Assembly (NCBI GenBank): GCA_046348225.1 | Contig: JAXMEQ010000003.1 | Span: 124,001-188,000, forward strand | Direction of reading: 5' to 3' | DNA: 64,000 bases | Origin: JAXMEQ01 sp046348225 | GTDB lineage: Bacteria; Pseudomonadota; Gammaproteobacteria; Burkholderiales; Burkholderiaceae_C | In this document: piece by piece, positions 1-7,850 of the stretch | Position numbering within the stretch: the first letter of the stretch is position 1 | Layout of the letters: each line of letters opens with the position of its first letter | Position numbers and translations under genes: made by a program | The notes under the pieces: generated by a model | Seen by the model: the letters and a program-made list of their open reading frames with translations, nothing else | Told to the model about the DNA's origin: nothing | Database searches by the model: none

Positions 1-300
1 GGTCTCCACGTCCTTGCGGGTGGTGTGGCCCACCAGTGGCGCAAAGATGTCGTTGCTTTCGCCAAAGGCGCCGTGACACGATGCGCACTGGGCCTCCCAG
101 ACCTGTTCGCCGCGCCTCACGCTGCCCTGCCCGGTCGGCAGTCCCTTGAAGTCCGGACGCACGTCAATGTCCCAGGCCTTGACTTCCGCCGGTGTGGCCA
201 TACGCCCGATGCCTGCCAACGCGGCCGACGCCGGCTGCGCCAGCGCCAGTGCCGGCAGCAGGCAGGCCGCCAGAAGCAGCGTCTTAACTGAGCTGGACAT
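1..300 (-). CDS. soxD: SoxD-like c-type cytochrome, partial (C-terminus outside window)
   Basis: Cytochrome c subunit expected to accept electrons from the SoxC molybdenum subunit during periplasmic oxidation of sulfane sulfur on SoxYZ. Only the first 100 residues lie in the window. They show a cleavable signal peptide (hydrophobic to about residue 26, ending AQPASA) and one heme-binding motif CASCH at residues 72-76. The ATG at 300 overlaps the last 17 bases of soxC, so the two are translationally coupled. The assignment rests on position right after soxC plus the heme motif; a different soxC-associated monoheme or diheme cytochrome cannot be excluded because the rest is missing. Confidence 0.75.
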   Translation of the reverse strand, partial: MSSSVKTLLLAACLLPALALAQPASAALAGIGRMATPAEVKAWDIDVRPDFKGLPTGQGSVRRGEQVWEAQCASCHGAFGESNDIFAPLVGHTTRKDVET

Positions 301-1612
301 TGCGCACCTCGCCGCTTTCCTGCACCAGCCAGGTCTGGATCGCGTTGTTGTGATAGATGCCCCGGGTGCCGCGCACACGGCGCAGCTCGGCATAGGTGGG
401 CTGGATATGCCCCGTCTCGTCGGTGGCGCGACTCATCAGCAGCGCGGGCCGGCCATCCCACGTCCAGTCGCAGTTGAAGCGCGTGAGGCACTTGGAAAGG
501 ATGGGCGTTTCCAGCCGCGCCGGCCGCCAGTTGCGCCCGCCATCGACCGACACGTCCACCTTGCGCACCTTGCCGCGGCCACTCCAGGCCAGGCCCGTGA
601 TGTTGGTGAACCCCCTGGCCAGCAGCACCTGTCCGCCGCTGGGTGAGGTGACCACGCTCTTGACCTCCTGGATGCTGGTGTACTGGCGGTGCAGCCCGTC
701 GGGCATGAGGTCCATGTAGTGGATGGACTCGTCCTTGGTGCCGTACGGCTTGTCGCCCAGCTCGATGCGGCGCAGGTACTTGACCCAGCTCACCCCCTGC
801 ACACCAGGCACCACCAGGCGCAGCGGGTAACCGTTCTCGGGCCGCAGCATTTCCCCGTTCTGGCCGTAGGCGACCAGCACCTCGCCACTCATCACCAGGC
901 TCATGGGGATGGTGCGCGTCATGCTGGATCCATCGGCACCTTCGGCCAGGACGAACTTGCCGCGTTTCAGGTCGGCCCCCGCCAGCTCCAGCAGCGTGCG
1001 CAGCGGCACGCCGGTGAATTCGCTGCAGGAAACCATGCCGTGCGTGTATTGCACGGTGGGCACTGCCACGTTGCCCCATTCCATGCCGGTGTTGGCCCCG
1101 CACTCGATGAAATGCATCCGACTCACCGGTGGCAGCCGCATGATCTCGTCCATGGTGAAGACCATCGGCCGCTTCAGCATGGAATCATCCGAGCCATTGA
1201 GCATGAGCCGGTGCTGGCCGGGATCAATGTCCCACCAGCCCTGGTGGTGCCGCTCAAAGTGCAGTCCGCTCGGCGTGATGATGCCGAACAGGCCCTGCAG
1301 GGGACAGAAGCTCACGCTGGACTGGCGAACCCGCGTCAGGCCCGGGCTTTCACGGCGCTGCAGGTTTTTCTCCCACACACTTGGCTGGCCGTAGCCGCGT
1401 TCGGCCACCGGCTGCCCGAGCGCCCGGGCATGGTCCGGCAAGTTGAGGATGGCCGGGTCGCCTGCGGGCGGGGCACTGCCCTGCGCCGACGCGCCAGCAG
1501 CCGCCGACGCCAGCGCAGCCGCCAGGAAACCGCGGCGGCCTGCCTGCACCTCGAGGACCTGCTGACGGCTGAGGAAGTTCTCGGGTGCGCGGCGGATGAA
1601 GGGGTTGAACAT
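284..1612 (-). CDS. soxC: SoxC sulfane dehydrogenase, molybdopterin subunit
   Basis: Molybdenum subunit of the periplasmic SoxCD sulfane dehydrogenase, 442 residues, sulfite-oxidase fold. A twin-arginine-type leader is present (GRRGFLAA around residues 25-32). The segment MHFIECGANTG carries Cys171, the expected molybdenum ligand, in the oxidoreductase molybdopterin-binding domain, and a C-terminal Mo-co dimerisation domain follows (VDVSVDGGRNW). The ATG at 1612 was chosen because it overlaps by one base the stop of the upstream ArsR-type regulator and precedes MFNPFIRRAPENFL, the usual type of SoxC N-terminus; a longer open frame to 1705 lies entirely within the regulator. The order regulator-soxC-soxD indicates one transcript. 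Length and motifs look intact. Confidence 0.93.
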   Translation of the reverse strand: MFNPFIRRAPENFLSRQQVLEVQAGRRGFLAAALASAAAGASAQGSAPPAGDPAILNLPDHARALGQPVAERGYGQPSVWEKNLQRRESPGLTRVRQSSVSFCPLQGLFGIITPSGLHFERHHQGWWDIDPGQHRLMLNGSDDSMLKRPMVFTMDEIMRLPPVSRMHFIECGANTGMEWGNVAVPTVQYTHGMVSCSEFTGVPLRTLLELAGADLKRGKFVLAEGADGSSMTRTIPMSLVMSGEVLVAYGQNGEMLRPENGYPLRLVVPGVQGVSWVKYLRRIELGDKPYGTKDESIHYMDLMPDGLHRQYTSIQEVKSVVTSPSGGQVLLARGFTNITGLAWSGRGKVRKVDVSVDGGRNWRPARLETPILSKCLTRFNCDWTWDGRPALLMSRATDETGHIQPTYAELRRVRGTRGIYHNNAIQTWLVQESGEVRNVQLS

Positions 1613-1986
1613 CAGGCCACCGCCCTGCCCAGCAGCCGTTCTTCGGGCGGGAGCTGCAGCGGCTCGTCCACCTCGATGGCAATCTGCGTGCACACCGCCC
1701 GGCACAACGCCACGGCCTTTTCACTCTGCACGCGGTAGAACACCTGCGTGCCCTCCTTGCGTTTGGCCAGCACACCGCTGCGGTACAGCACATTGAGGTG
1801 CTGGGACAGATTGGGCTGGGTGGTGTCGATGCGCTCCAGCATCTGGCTGACCGAGCGCTCGCCATCGCACAGCGTGCTGAGGATGCGCAGCCGCATCGGG
1901 GTGGACAGCACGCCAAACAGTTCAGCGGCAAGTTCAAACACGCGGCTGGAGCCCGCGTCTTCAGAGGCGTTGATCAGGGGTTCCAT
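1612..1986 (-). CDS. ArsR/SmtB-family regulator of the sox genes (BigR/SqrR-like)
   Basis: Winged-helix transcription factor of 124 residues that starts the soxCD transcript and probably represses it. The HTH core is LERIDTTQPNLSQHLNVLYRSGVL (about residues 50-73). Cysteines at 40, 95 and 99 lie where the persulfide-sensing ArsR proteins BigR/SqrR keep their redox pair (one near helix 3, one near helix 5), so reactive sulfur sensing is a reasonable inference. The ATG at 1986 directly abuts a perfect palindrome; an in-frame TTG at 2016 would place the palindrome inside the coding region. No Shine-Dalgarno sequence is visible before either start, so a leaderless message is possible. Confidence 0.85.
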   Translation of the reverse strand: MEPLINASEDAGSSRVFELAAELFGVLSTPMRLRILSTLCDGERSVSQMLERIDTTQPNLSQHLNVLYRSGVLAKRKEGTQVFYRVQSEKAVALCRAVCTQIAIEVDEPLQLPPEERLLGRAVA

Positions 1987-2016
1987 TTGGTACTTGCAAA
2001 TATAAGCAAGTACCAA
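1987..2016 (-). promoter_or_regulatory. Perfect palindromic operator at the sox regulator promoter
   Basis: Perfect inverted repeat with 11-base arms TTGGTACTTGC and GCAAGTACCAA separated by an 8-base AT-rich spacer. On the minus strand the spacer reads TTATATTT and could serve as a -10 element, with transcription then starting very close to the ATG at 1986. The position fits an autoregulatory ArsR-family operator. The protein-DNA pairing is inferred. Confidence 0.75.
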
Positions 2017-2031
2017 TAGTTATGGAAAGCA

Positions 2032-2054
2032 GAAAGTCCCGAATCAGGACTTTC
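2032..2054 (-). terminator. Possible hairpin terminator after prpE
   Basis: Inverted repeat GAAAGTCC (2032-2039) and GGACTTTC (2047-2054), 17 bases beyond the prpE stop. Downstream sequence on the minus strand is only moderately T-rich, so this is a weak candidate; it also lies just upstream of the sox regulator promoter. Confidence 0.4.
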
Positions 2055-2070
2055 CCGGGGGACTGCCCCG

Positions 2071-3963
2071 TCAGGGCATCTGGTCGCGGATCTGCTGCAA
2101 GGCCCCCGGGTCCTCGATGGTGGTCAGGTCCCCGGCGTCGCGCCCTTCACATACGGCCTGGATGGCACGGCGCAGCAGCTTGCCGCTGCGGGTCTTGGGC
2201 AGCGCCGTGACAAAGCGTACACGAGCCGGCCGTGCCACCGCGCCCAGCTGGTCGTCCACCACTTTCATGATGGCGCCTTCCAGCTTCAGTCGCGTGGCGT
2301 CATCGGCCAGCGAAGATGCATCCCTGGGCACCACAAAGGCCATGGCGACCTGGCCCTTGAGCGCGTCGGCCACGCCGACCACGGCCACCTCGGCCACATT
2401 CGGGTGGCTGGAGATGCTTTCCTCGATTTCCCGCGTGCCCAGCCGGTGGCCGGCGACATTGATCACGTCGTCGGTGCGGCCCAGGATGTAGTAATAGCCA
2501 TCCTTGTCGCGAATGCCCCAGTCAAAGGTGCTGTACACCAGCTTGCCGGGAATGCTCTTCCAGTAGGTGTTGACGAAGCGCGCGTCGTCCTTCCACACGG
2601 TCTGCATGAAGCCCGGCGGCGTGGGGCCCTCAATCACCACCACGCCCTTCTGGTCGGGTTCGGTCAGTTCCTCGCCGGTGCTCTCGTGCAGCAGCTTCAC
2701 GTTGTAGCCGTACATCGGCACGCCGGGGCTGCCAAACTTGCTGGGCCTCGGCTCCACGCCGTTGGCAATCGTCAGGATCGGCCAGCCGCTTTCGGTCTGC
2801 CAGTAGTTGTCGATGATGGGCACGCCCAGGCCGTCCGCAATCCAGCGGGCGGTGGGCTCGTCCAGCGGCTCGCCCGCCAGGAACAGCGCGCGCAGGCTGG
2901 ACAGGTCGTACTTTTTCAGCAGCGCCGGGTCCTGCTTCTTGAGCACCCGCACCGCCGTGGGCGCGCTGAACATCACCGTGACCTTGTACTTTTCCACCAG
3001 GCTCCACCAGATGCCGCCGTCGGGCCGGATGGGCAGGCCTTCGTACATGATGGTCGCCATGCCGGCGATCAGCGGGCCGTAGACGATGTAGCTGTGCCCC
3101 ACCACCCAGCCAATGTCGCTGGTGCTGAAATACGTTTCGCCCGGGTTGCCACAGAAGATGTGCTTCATGCTGGCGGCCAGCGCCACCGCGTAGCCGCCGG
3201 TGTCGCGCTGCACGCCCTTGGGCCGGCCAGTGGTGCCACTGGTGTAGATGGTGTAGCTGATGTCGGTGGCGTCCAGCCACTCGCAGGGCACTTGCGCGCC
3301 CTGGTGCTTCTCGCTCAGGCCGCGCCAGGAATGGTCGCGTCCGGCCAGCATGGTCATTGGCGCCAGCCCCCGGTTGACCATGATCACGGACTCGGGTTTG
3401 TGGCTGGACAAGCGGATGGCTTCGTCCAGCAGCGGCTTGTACTCCACCACCTTGCCGCCGCGCGAGCCGGCGTCGGCGCTGATGATGAGCCTGGGGCTCG
3501 CGTCCTCGATGCGCGACGCCAGGGAAACACTGGCAAAGCCCCCGAACACCACTGAATGGATGGCGCCAATGCGTGCACAGGCCAGCATCGCAAAGGCCGC
3601 CTCGGGGATCATGGGCATGTAGATCAGGACCCGGTCTCCCTTCTGCACGCCCAGCCCCTGGAGCATGGCCGCCGCGCGCTGGACCTCGGTGTGCAGTTCG
3701 CGGAAGGTGTAGGTCTTTTCCTGATCGGTCTCAGTGGAGACGTAGATCAGCGCGGGCTGGTCGGCGCGGTCTTTCAGGTGCCGGTCCACGGCGTTGTGGC
3801 AGAGGTTGGTGGTGCCACCCTTGAACCAGTGGGCAAACGGCGGGTTGCTCCAGTCACACACCTGCTGCGGTGGCGTTTTCCAGTCAATCAGCCGGGCCTG
3901 CTCTGCCCAGAACGCGTCTGGGTTCGCCAGCGATTGGCGGTGGAAGTCTGCAAACGTCGTCAT
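2071..3963 (-). CDS. prpE: Propionyl-CoA synthetase (propionate--CoA ligase)
   Basis: AMP-forming acyl-CoA synthetase of 630 residues that activates propionate (or acetate) to its CoA thioester in the cytoplasm. It has the N-terminal ACAS domain, the nucleotide-binding loop YTSGTTGRPKG, the segment GVQRDTGGYAVALA that is typical of PrpE rather than Acs, and the C-terminal TRSGKLLRR with the lysine that is commonly acetylated. The ATG at 3963 has GGAGACC upstream as ribosome-binding site. The gene stands alone here; the methylcitrate genes are not adjacent, while a carboxylase and an epimerase-like gene at the other end of the window could use the product. Acetyl-CoA synthetase is the alternative, less likely. 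Confidence 0.9.
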   Translation of the reverse strand: MTTFADFHRQSLANPDAFWAEQARLIDWKTPPQQVCDWSNPPFAHWFKGGTTNLCHNAVDRHLKDRADQPALIYVSTETDQEKTYTFRELHTEVQRAAAMLQGLGVQKGDRVLIYMPMIPEAAFAMLACARIGAIHSVVFGGFASVSLASRIEDASPRLIISADAGSRGGKVVEYKPLLDEAIRLSSHKPESVIMVNRGLAPMTMLAGRDHSWRGLSEKHQGAQVPCEWLDATDISYTIYTSGTTGRPKGVQRDTGGYAVALAASMKHIFCGNPGETYFSTSDIGWVVGHSYIVYGPLIAGMATIMYEGLPIRPDGGIWWSLVEKYKVTVMFSAPTAVRVLKKQDPALLKKYDLSSLRALFLAGEPLDEPTARWIADGLGVPIIDNYWQTESGWPILTIANGVEPRPSKFGSPGVPMYGYNVKLLHESTGEELTEPDQKGVVVIEGPTPPGFMQTVWKDDARFVNTYWKSIPGKLVYSTFDWGIRDKDGYYYILGRTDDVINVAGHRLGTREIEESISSHPNVAEVAVVGVADALKGQVAMAFVVPRDASSLADDATRLKLEGAIMKVVDDQLGAVARPARVRFVTALPKTRSGKLLRRAIQAVCEGRDAGDLTTIEDPGALQQIRDQMP

Positions 3964-4014
3964 GCCGGGTCTCCATTCCTGATGTCAGCGATCTGAATTC
4001 ATAATTATTCATGA

Positions 4015-4043
4015 CGCGCTTGCAGCAAACTGACGCAAGCGCG
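4015..4043. repeat. 9-bp perfect inverted repeat between prpE and the cysteine hydrolase
   Basis: Arms CGCGCTTGC (4015-4023) and GCAAGCGCG (4035-4043) around an 11-base loop. It lies 19 bases beyond the stop of the hydrolase on the minus strand and 51 bases upstream of the prpE start. It may act as a transcript-end hairpin for the hydrolase, though no T-run follows directly, or be a decayed copy of the GCTTGCGC tail seen in the palindromic repeat family of this window. Confidence 0.5.
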
Positions 4044-4061
4044 CCGCTGCGCGCAGTGGCG

Positions 4062-4673
4062 CTATTTGATCAGGGCCTGAACCGGCTTGAAATCCGGGTG
4101 TTCCGCGGTCCGCAGCCACTCAAAGAGCACCATCTCCGTGGTGACGAGTTCGGCGCCCGCCCCGGCCAGGCGGTCGAATGCGGCATCGCGGTTTCGCTCG
4201 GTGCGCGAGCTGCAGGCGTCCGTAACGACCCAGACCTCAAACTCGTCTTCCAGCAGTTCGAGGGCTGTCTGCAGCAGGCACACATGCGCTTCACAACCCG
4301 CAAGCACGACGCTGTTGCGCGCGGCCTGCGGCGGCGCGGCCGGCTTCTGCAGGTGGCGGGGCAAGCTGCGGGCATTGCCGCCCTGGGACTGTTGTCGCGG
4401 CGCCGGGCGCAGCCATTCGCCCAGCCCGTCCGCCATGGCGCTGAAATGCATCTTGGCCAGCGTCTGGCGGCACAGTGCACGGATGTCGGGCAGGTTCTCG
4501 CCCAGGCGGGCCGGGTTCTGCTCGGTACCCCAGGCCGGCACACCCAGCAGCGCCGCCGCACGGGCCAGCCGCAGCCCGTTGGCCGCCACCAGGGCGCCCT
4601 CATGGATGGCGGGCATCAAGCGGCCCTGGTAGTCCACCAGCACCAGTTGGGAGTCTTCAGCGTCGAGCAGCAT
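4062..4673 (-). CDS. Isochorismatase-family cysteine hydrolase
   Basis: Cytoplasmic hydrolase of 203 residues with the catalytic triad of the isochorismatase superfamily: Asp14 (VLVDYQ), Lys74 (LAKMHFS) and Cys127 (LAGCEAHVC). Substrates in the family include amides such as nicotinamide and hydroxamates; none can be assigned here. Compared with a typical member there is an insert of roughly 30 residues rich in Pro, Gln and Arg (about 90-120) between the Lys and Cys strands, which may be a lid or a lineage-specific loop. The ATG at 4673 follows GGAGGG-like sequence only loosely (AAGGAACCCTCCC). Transcribed alone, in the same direction as prpE. Confidence 0.8.
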   Translation of the reverse strand: MLLDAEDSQLVLVDYQGRLMPAIHEGALVAANGLRLARAAALLGVPAWGTEQNPARLGENLPDIRALCRQTLAKMHFSAMADGLGEWLRPAPRQQSQGGNARSLPRHLQKPAAPPQAARNSVVLAGCEAHVCLLQTALELLEDEFEVWVVTDACSSRTERNRDAAFDRLAGAGAELVTTEMVLFEWLRTAEHPDFKPVQALIK

Positions 4674-4721
4674 GGGAGGGTTCCTTGTAACCCCCCGATT
4701 ATTTCCCGGCGCGCGCCGCGT

Positions 4722-5936
4722 TCAACCCACGCGCAGCAGCGGAACTGGCACCGTCGGGGGCGTGACGGCGCTCGCCGCGTTCGCCTGCCGCGGCCGTGCA
4801 GTCGCCAGGTTCGGGACCAGCGGGGCCGGGTGCGAGTGGCTTTCCCGCTCCATGGTCAGGTAGCGTTCGCGCTGCAGGGCGGCCTGGCGGCTTTTCTGGA
4901 GGTCATCGCACATCTGGTCGTGGGTCCGGGCCAGCGCGTCCATCCCGGGACGTACCGGGTCCACCACGAAATCGGGAACGATCACGATGTCGCACCCGCG
5001 CTCGTCGTATTCAAAGCGCGCGGGCGCCCCCAGACAGCGTTCAATCGTCTGGCAGGCCTTCTCGCGCGTCATGCCCGGCAGCAGCACCGTGAAGCGTGTC
5101 GGGGCGGTGCGCGCCACCAGGCCGCGGTCGCCCGCCACGGCATTGAGCTTGCGTACCACGCGGGCCAGTACCCGCCGGGCGGTGTCGCGGCCATAGATGG
5201 TGCGGATTTCGTGCAGGTCGGCACAGTCAATCACCACCATGCTCAGGGGCTTGCGGTCATGGGCACAGCTGTCCAGCATCTGCTGGCCATGGTGCAGCAG
5301 CCCCTGCATGTTGTACAGCGCCGTGCTGGCGTCGAGCAGGCTGTGCTCGATGGCGTCATCCGACTTCCGCATCGCGACTCCGAAGCGCATGGCCACCACC
5401 ACCGGGAAGATGGCCAGGAAACCCAGCGGCGCGGCCAGCGCGGACCACTGGGCGCGGCCCAGCAACCAGGCCGACGCAGCAAACTCCAGCGCGGCCAGCG
5501 CCACCAGGGCCAGGCCCCAGGCCGGCTTGAGCATGAAGGCGTAGTACAGCACCGTAATGGACAACCAGAAAAAGAACGGACTGCCTGGCCCTCCGACTTC
5601 AGCAGCAATGTGGGTGTGCAGCACGTAGGCCCCGGCCACCAGAGCGGCGCCGCGCAGGAACACCTCGGCCTGATGATGCGCGGGCCGGACCTTGCACCAC
5701 AGGGCAATCAGCGCGGCGTAGCCCACGAACAGCCAGAGCAGGGGCAGCGCGCTGAACACCGTGGTGGCCACCCATGCAGTCTGCAGGGCAATCGAGCCAC
5801 CGATCCAGGGCTCCAGGCCCCGCAGGGTGTGCGTGATCCAGTCGCGTCGCACGGCCTGCGGCAAGTGGGCTGGATCATTGGCCGCCCTGGTGGCCGCCGG
5901 TGCGGAATTCCTGAAGGGGGTGTTGGAGGTGTTCAT
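4722..5936 (-). CDS. Membrane protein with degenerate GGDEF domain
   Basis: Protein of 404 residues. About five or six hydrophobic segments fill residues 45-185, followed by a cytoplasmic domain (about 195-330) with the outline of a diguanylate cyclase: LLDASTALYNMQG in place of the D-x-LTGLxNR start, VIDCADLHEIRTIYG in place of the metal-binding DIDxFKxxND, and ARTAPTRFTVLLPG where ARYGGDEFAVLLPG would be expected. The catalytic GGDEF is thus APTRF (residues 278-282). It is unlikely to make cyclic di-GMP; it could be a receptor or a scaffold. The C-terminal 60 residues are Pro/Ala rich and probably disordered. Divergent from the two-component pair at 6082, which suggests but does not prove a regulatory link. 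Confidence 0.8.
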   Translation of the reverse strand: MNTSNTPFRNSAPAATRAANDPAHLPQAVRRDWITHTLRGLEPWIGGSIALQTAWVATTVFSALPLLWLFVGYAALIALWCKVRPAHHQAEVFLRGAALVAGAYVLHTHIAAEVGGPGSPFFFWLSITVLYYAFMLKPAWGLALVALAALEFAASAWLLGRAQWSALAAPLGFLAIFPVVVAMRFGVAMRKSDDAIEHSLLDASTALYNMQGLLHHGQQMLDSCAHDRKPLSMVVIDCADLHEIRTIYGRDTARRVLARVVRKLNAVAGDRGLVARTAPTRFTVLLPGMTREKACQTIERCLGAPARFEYDERGCDIVIVPDFVVDPVRPGMDALARTHDQMCDDLQKSRQAALQRERYLTMERESHSHPAPLVPNLATARPRQANAASAVTPPTVPVPLLRVG

Positions 5937-6081
5937 GGGCGGTATCTGACCACCGCACCGGCGGCTGGTGCTAGGGCGTTGGCGGACAGGCCTTAAGGGA
6001 AATGCCTAGGCCGCCAGCCCCCGGAGGGCTAAACTGGATCGCAGTTCAAAGCCGTTCAGAGTACCCTGCCCCAAGACCTCC

Positions 6082-7164
6082 ATGCCGACCGCGTTGCCCC
6101 CGATCCGCTTGCTGTGCGTGGAAGACAACCCCGATGACACCGAGCTGCTGGGCCTGGCGCTGGAGCGCGCGGAACCGCGCCGCCAGTACCTGCTGCAACG
6201 GGTTGACGAACCCACCGCCTTCACCGAGGCCTTGCGCGACTCGCCAGACGTGATCCTGTGCGACTACAACCTGCCGCGTTTCTCGCCGTTCGCCGCACTG
6301 CAGCTGCTGCAGGCCCGCCAGAGCAGCGTGCCACTGGTGGTGGTGACGCGCGCCATTGGCGAAGAGGCTGCCGTGCATGTGTTGCGCTGCGGCGCCAAGG
6401 ACTACCTGACCAAGGACAAGCTGGGCACGCTGCCGCAGATCATTGACCGCGTGATGGCAGAGCGCGCCAGCAAGCTCGAGCAGGAGCGCATGGCGCGCGA
6501 ACTGGCGACCGCCTACCAGCGCCAGCGCAAGCTGTCCGCGCGGCTGGTGCTGGCGCAGGAGCGCGAACGCTCGCTGATCTCGCGCGAACTGCACGACGTG
6601 CTCGGCCAGACCCTGACCGGCATGATGATCCACCTCCATGCCGCCCGCCGCGCCGCGAGCCCGGAGTCTGCCGGCGCCTTCACCGACACGGCCATGCAGC
6701 TTGCCCAGGAAGCCGTGAACCAGGTGCGCACCTTGTCGTTTTCGCTGCGTCCGGCACAGCTGGACCTGCTGGGCCTGGTGTCCGCCGTTCGCACTGCAGC
6801 GCAGCGGATTGCCGAGCCAGCCGGACTGGCCCTGCACGTGTCGGCCCGCGGCACGGAGCCCAAGCGGCTTCACGAAACTGCGTCGGTCTTCGTGCGGCTG
6901 GTGCAGGAGGCACTGACCAACGTCGTACGCCATGCCAACGCGTCCAGCGTCTGGGTACGGCTGCGCTTCATGCCGCAAGGCCGCATCGGGCTGCTGGTGG
7001 TTGACAACGGACGGGGTTTTGAAAAACATCAGGTGCTGGATGGCCAGCCCAGTGAGCGGAACGTGGGGCTGTACGGCATGATCGAGCGGACCGAGCTGGC
7101 GGGAGGGCGGATCCACATCCGCACCACGCCCGGCAGGGGTGTCGCCATTCGTGCAGTCCTCTGA
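6082..7164 (+). CDS. Response-regulator-receiver/NarL-type histidine kinase hybrid
   Basis: Soluble hybrid of 360 residues. An N-terminal receiver domain (about 8-125) has acidic DNPDD, phospho-acceptor Asp61 (VILCDYNLP), Thr89 and Lys111. A short coiled coil (125-160) leads to a HisKA_3 dimerisation helix with His171 in SRELHDVLGQTLTG, and a C-terminal HATPase domain ends with VVDNGRGFE and GLYGMIERTELAGG. No membrane segment is present. This receiver-first order means the kinase is itself controlled by phosphorylation from another source. It ends 25 bases before the LuxR-type regulator at 7190, its probable target. The start follows a 145-base spacer shared with the divergent degenerate-GGDEF gene. 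Confidence 0.88.
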   Translation: MPTALPPIRLLCVEDNPDDTELLGLALERAEPRRQYLLQRVDEPTAFTEALRDSPDVILCDYNLPRFSPFAALQLLQARQSSVPLVVVTRAIGEEAAVHVLRCGAKDYLTKDKLGTLPQIIDRVMAERASKLEQERMARELATAYQRQRKLSARLVLAQERERSLISRELHDVLGQTLTGMMIHLHAARRAASPESAGAFTDTAMQLAQEAVNQVRTLSFSLRPAQLDLLGLVSAVRTAAQRIAEPAGLALHVSARGTEPKRLHETASVFVRLVQEALTNVVRHANASSVWVRLRFMPQGRIGLLVVDNGRGFEKHQVLDGQPSERNVGLYGMIERTELAGGRIHIRTTPGRGVAIRAVL

Positions 7165-7189
7165 AGAAAACATCCTGACAGGGGGAAAC

Positions 7190-7837
7190 ATGAAACCAGT
7201 AACAGCTGTTCCAACCGTGCGGGTGGTCCTGGCAGACGACCACGATCTGGTGCGCTCGGGCATCAAGGCCCTGCTGACCATGATCAAGGGCGTGGACGTG
7301 ATCGCCGAGGCCCGTAACGGCCAGGAACTCGTCACCCTGACCGAAAGCCTGAACCCCGATGTGGTGATGACCGACATCTCCATGCCGGTGATGGACGGCA
7401 TTGCCGCGATTGCCCAACTGCACCAGAGCCGTCCGTCGGTTCGCCTGCTGGTGCTGTCGATGTACGACACGGTGGACTTCGTCAAGCGCGCCGTGGCCAG
7501 TGGCGCCTGCGGCTACCTGATGAAAGACGCACCCCCGTTCGAACTGGAGCAGGCGATCCGCAGCGTCATGGCCACCGGCAGCTATTTCAGCCCGGTGATC
7601 GCACAGCGCCTGCTGCAGCCGTCCGAGCCGACCGCGGACGACGAGCTGACCGAGCGGCAGATCGAGATTCTCAAACTGATCGCCCAGGGCCGCGCTTCCA
7701 AGGAAATCGCCTTCGAGCTGGGCCTCAGCCCCAAAACCGTGGATGTGCACCGCTCGCGCATCATGGAGCGCCTGCAATTGGGCGACATCGCCAGCCTGAC
7801 GCTGTACGCCGTGCGCAAGGGCCTGATCAAGCCCTGA
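7190..7837 (+). CDS. NarL/FixJ-family response regulator
   Basis: DNA-binding response regulator of 215 residues: receiver domain with DDH acidic patch, phospho-acceptor Asp62 (VVMTDISMP) and conserved Lys in GYLMKDAPP, then a LuxR-type HTH (LTERQIEILKLIAQGRASKEIA to SPKTVDVHRSRIMERL). The ATG at 7190 was preferred over an upstream in-frame start at 7139 because a strong AGGGGG ribosome-binding site precedes it by 5 bases and the N-terminus then matches the family. Co-transcribed with the hybrid kinase. Target promoters are unknown. Confidence 0.9.
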   Translation: MKPVTAVPTVRVVLADDHDLVRSGIKALLTMIKGVDVIAEARNGQELVTLTESLNPDVVMTDISMPVMDGIAAIAQLHQSRPSVRLLVLSMYDTVDFVKRAVASGACGYLMKDAPPFELEQAIRSVMATGSYFSPVIAQRLLQPSEPTADDELTERQIEILKLIAQGRASKEIAFELGLSPKTVDVHRSRIMERLQLGDIASLTLYAVRKGLIKP

Positions 7838-7850
7838 GCACGGCCCGCGT

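Noticed and set aside
1612..1705. Extended N-terminus for SoxC starting at 1705
   Set aside because: Residues before MFNPFIRR lie entirely within the regulator gene in another frame and do not resemble a leader; the ATG at 1612 overlaps the regulator stop.
4055..4075. Tenth copy of the palindromic repeat near the hydrolase stop
   Set aside because: Minus strand reads ATCAAATAGCGCC like a right arm, and a GCTTGCGC hairpin lies nearby, but the left arm GCTAY at the right distance is missing.
4011..5996. Plus-strand open frame of about 660 codons opposite the hydrolase and GGDEF genes
   Set aside because: Arg/His/Gln-rich translation without any family motif; mirror image of two real genes on the minus strand.
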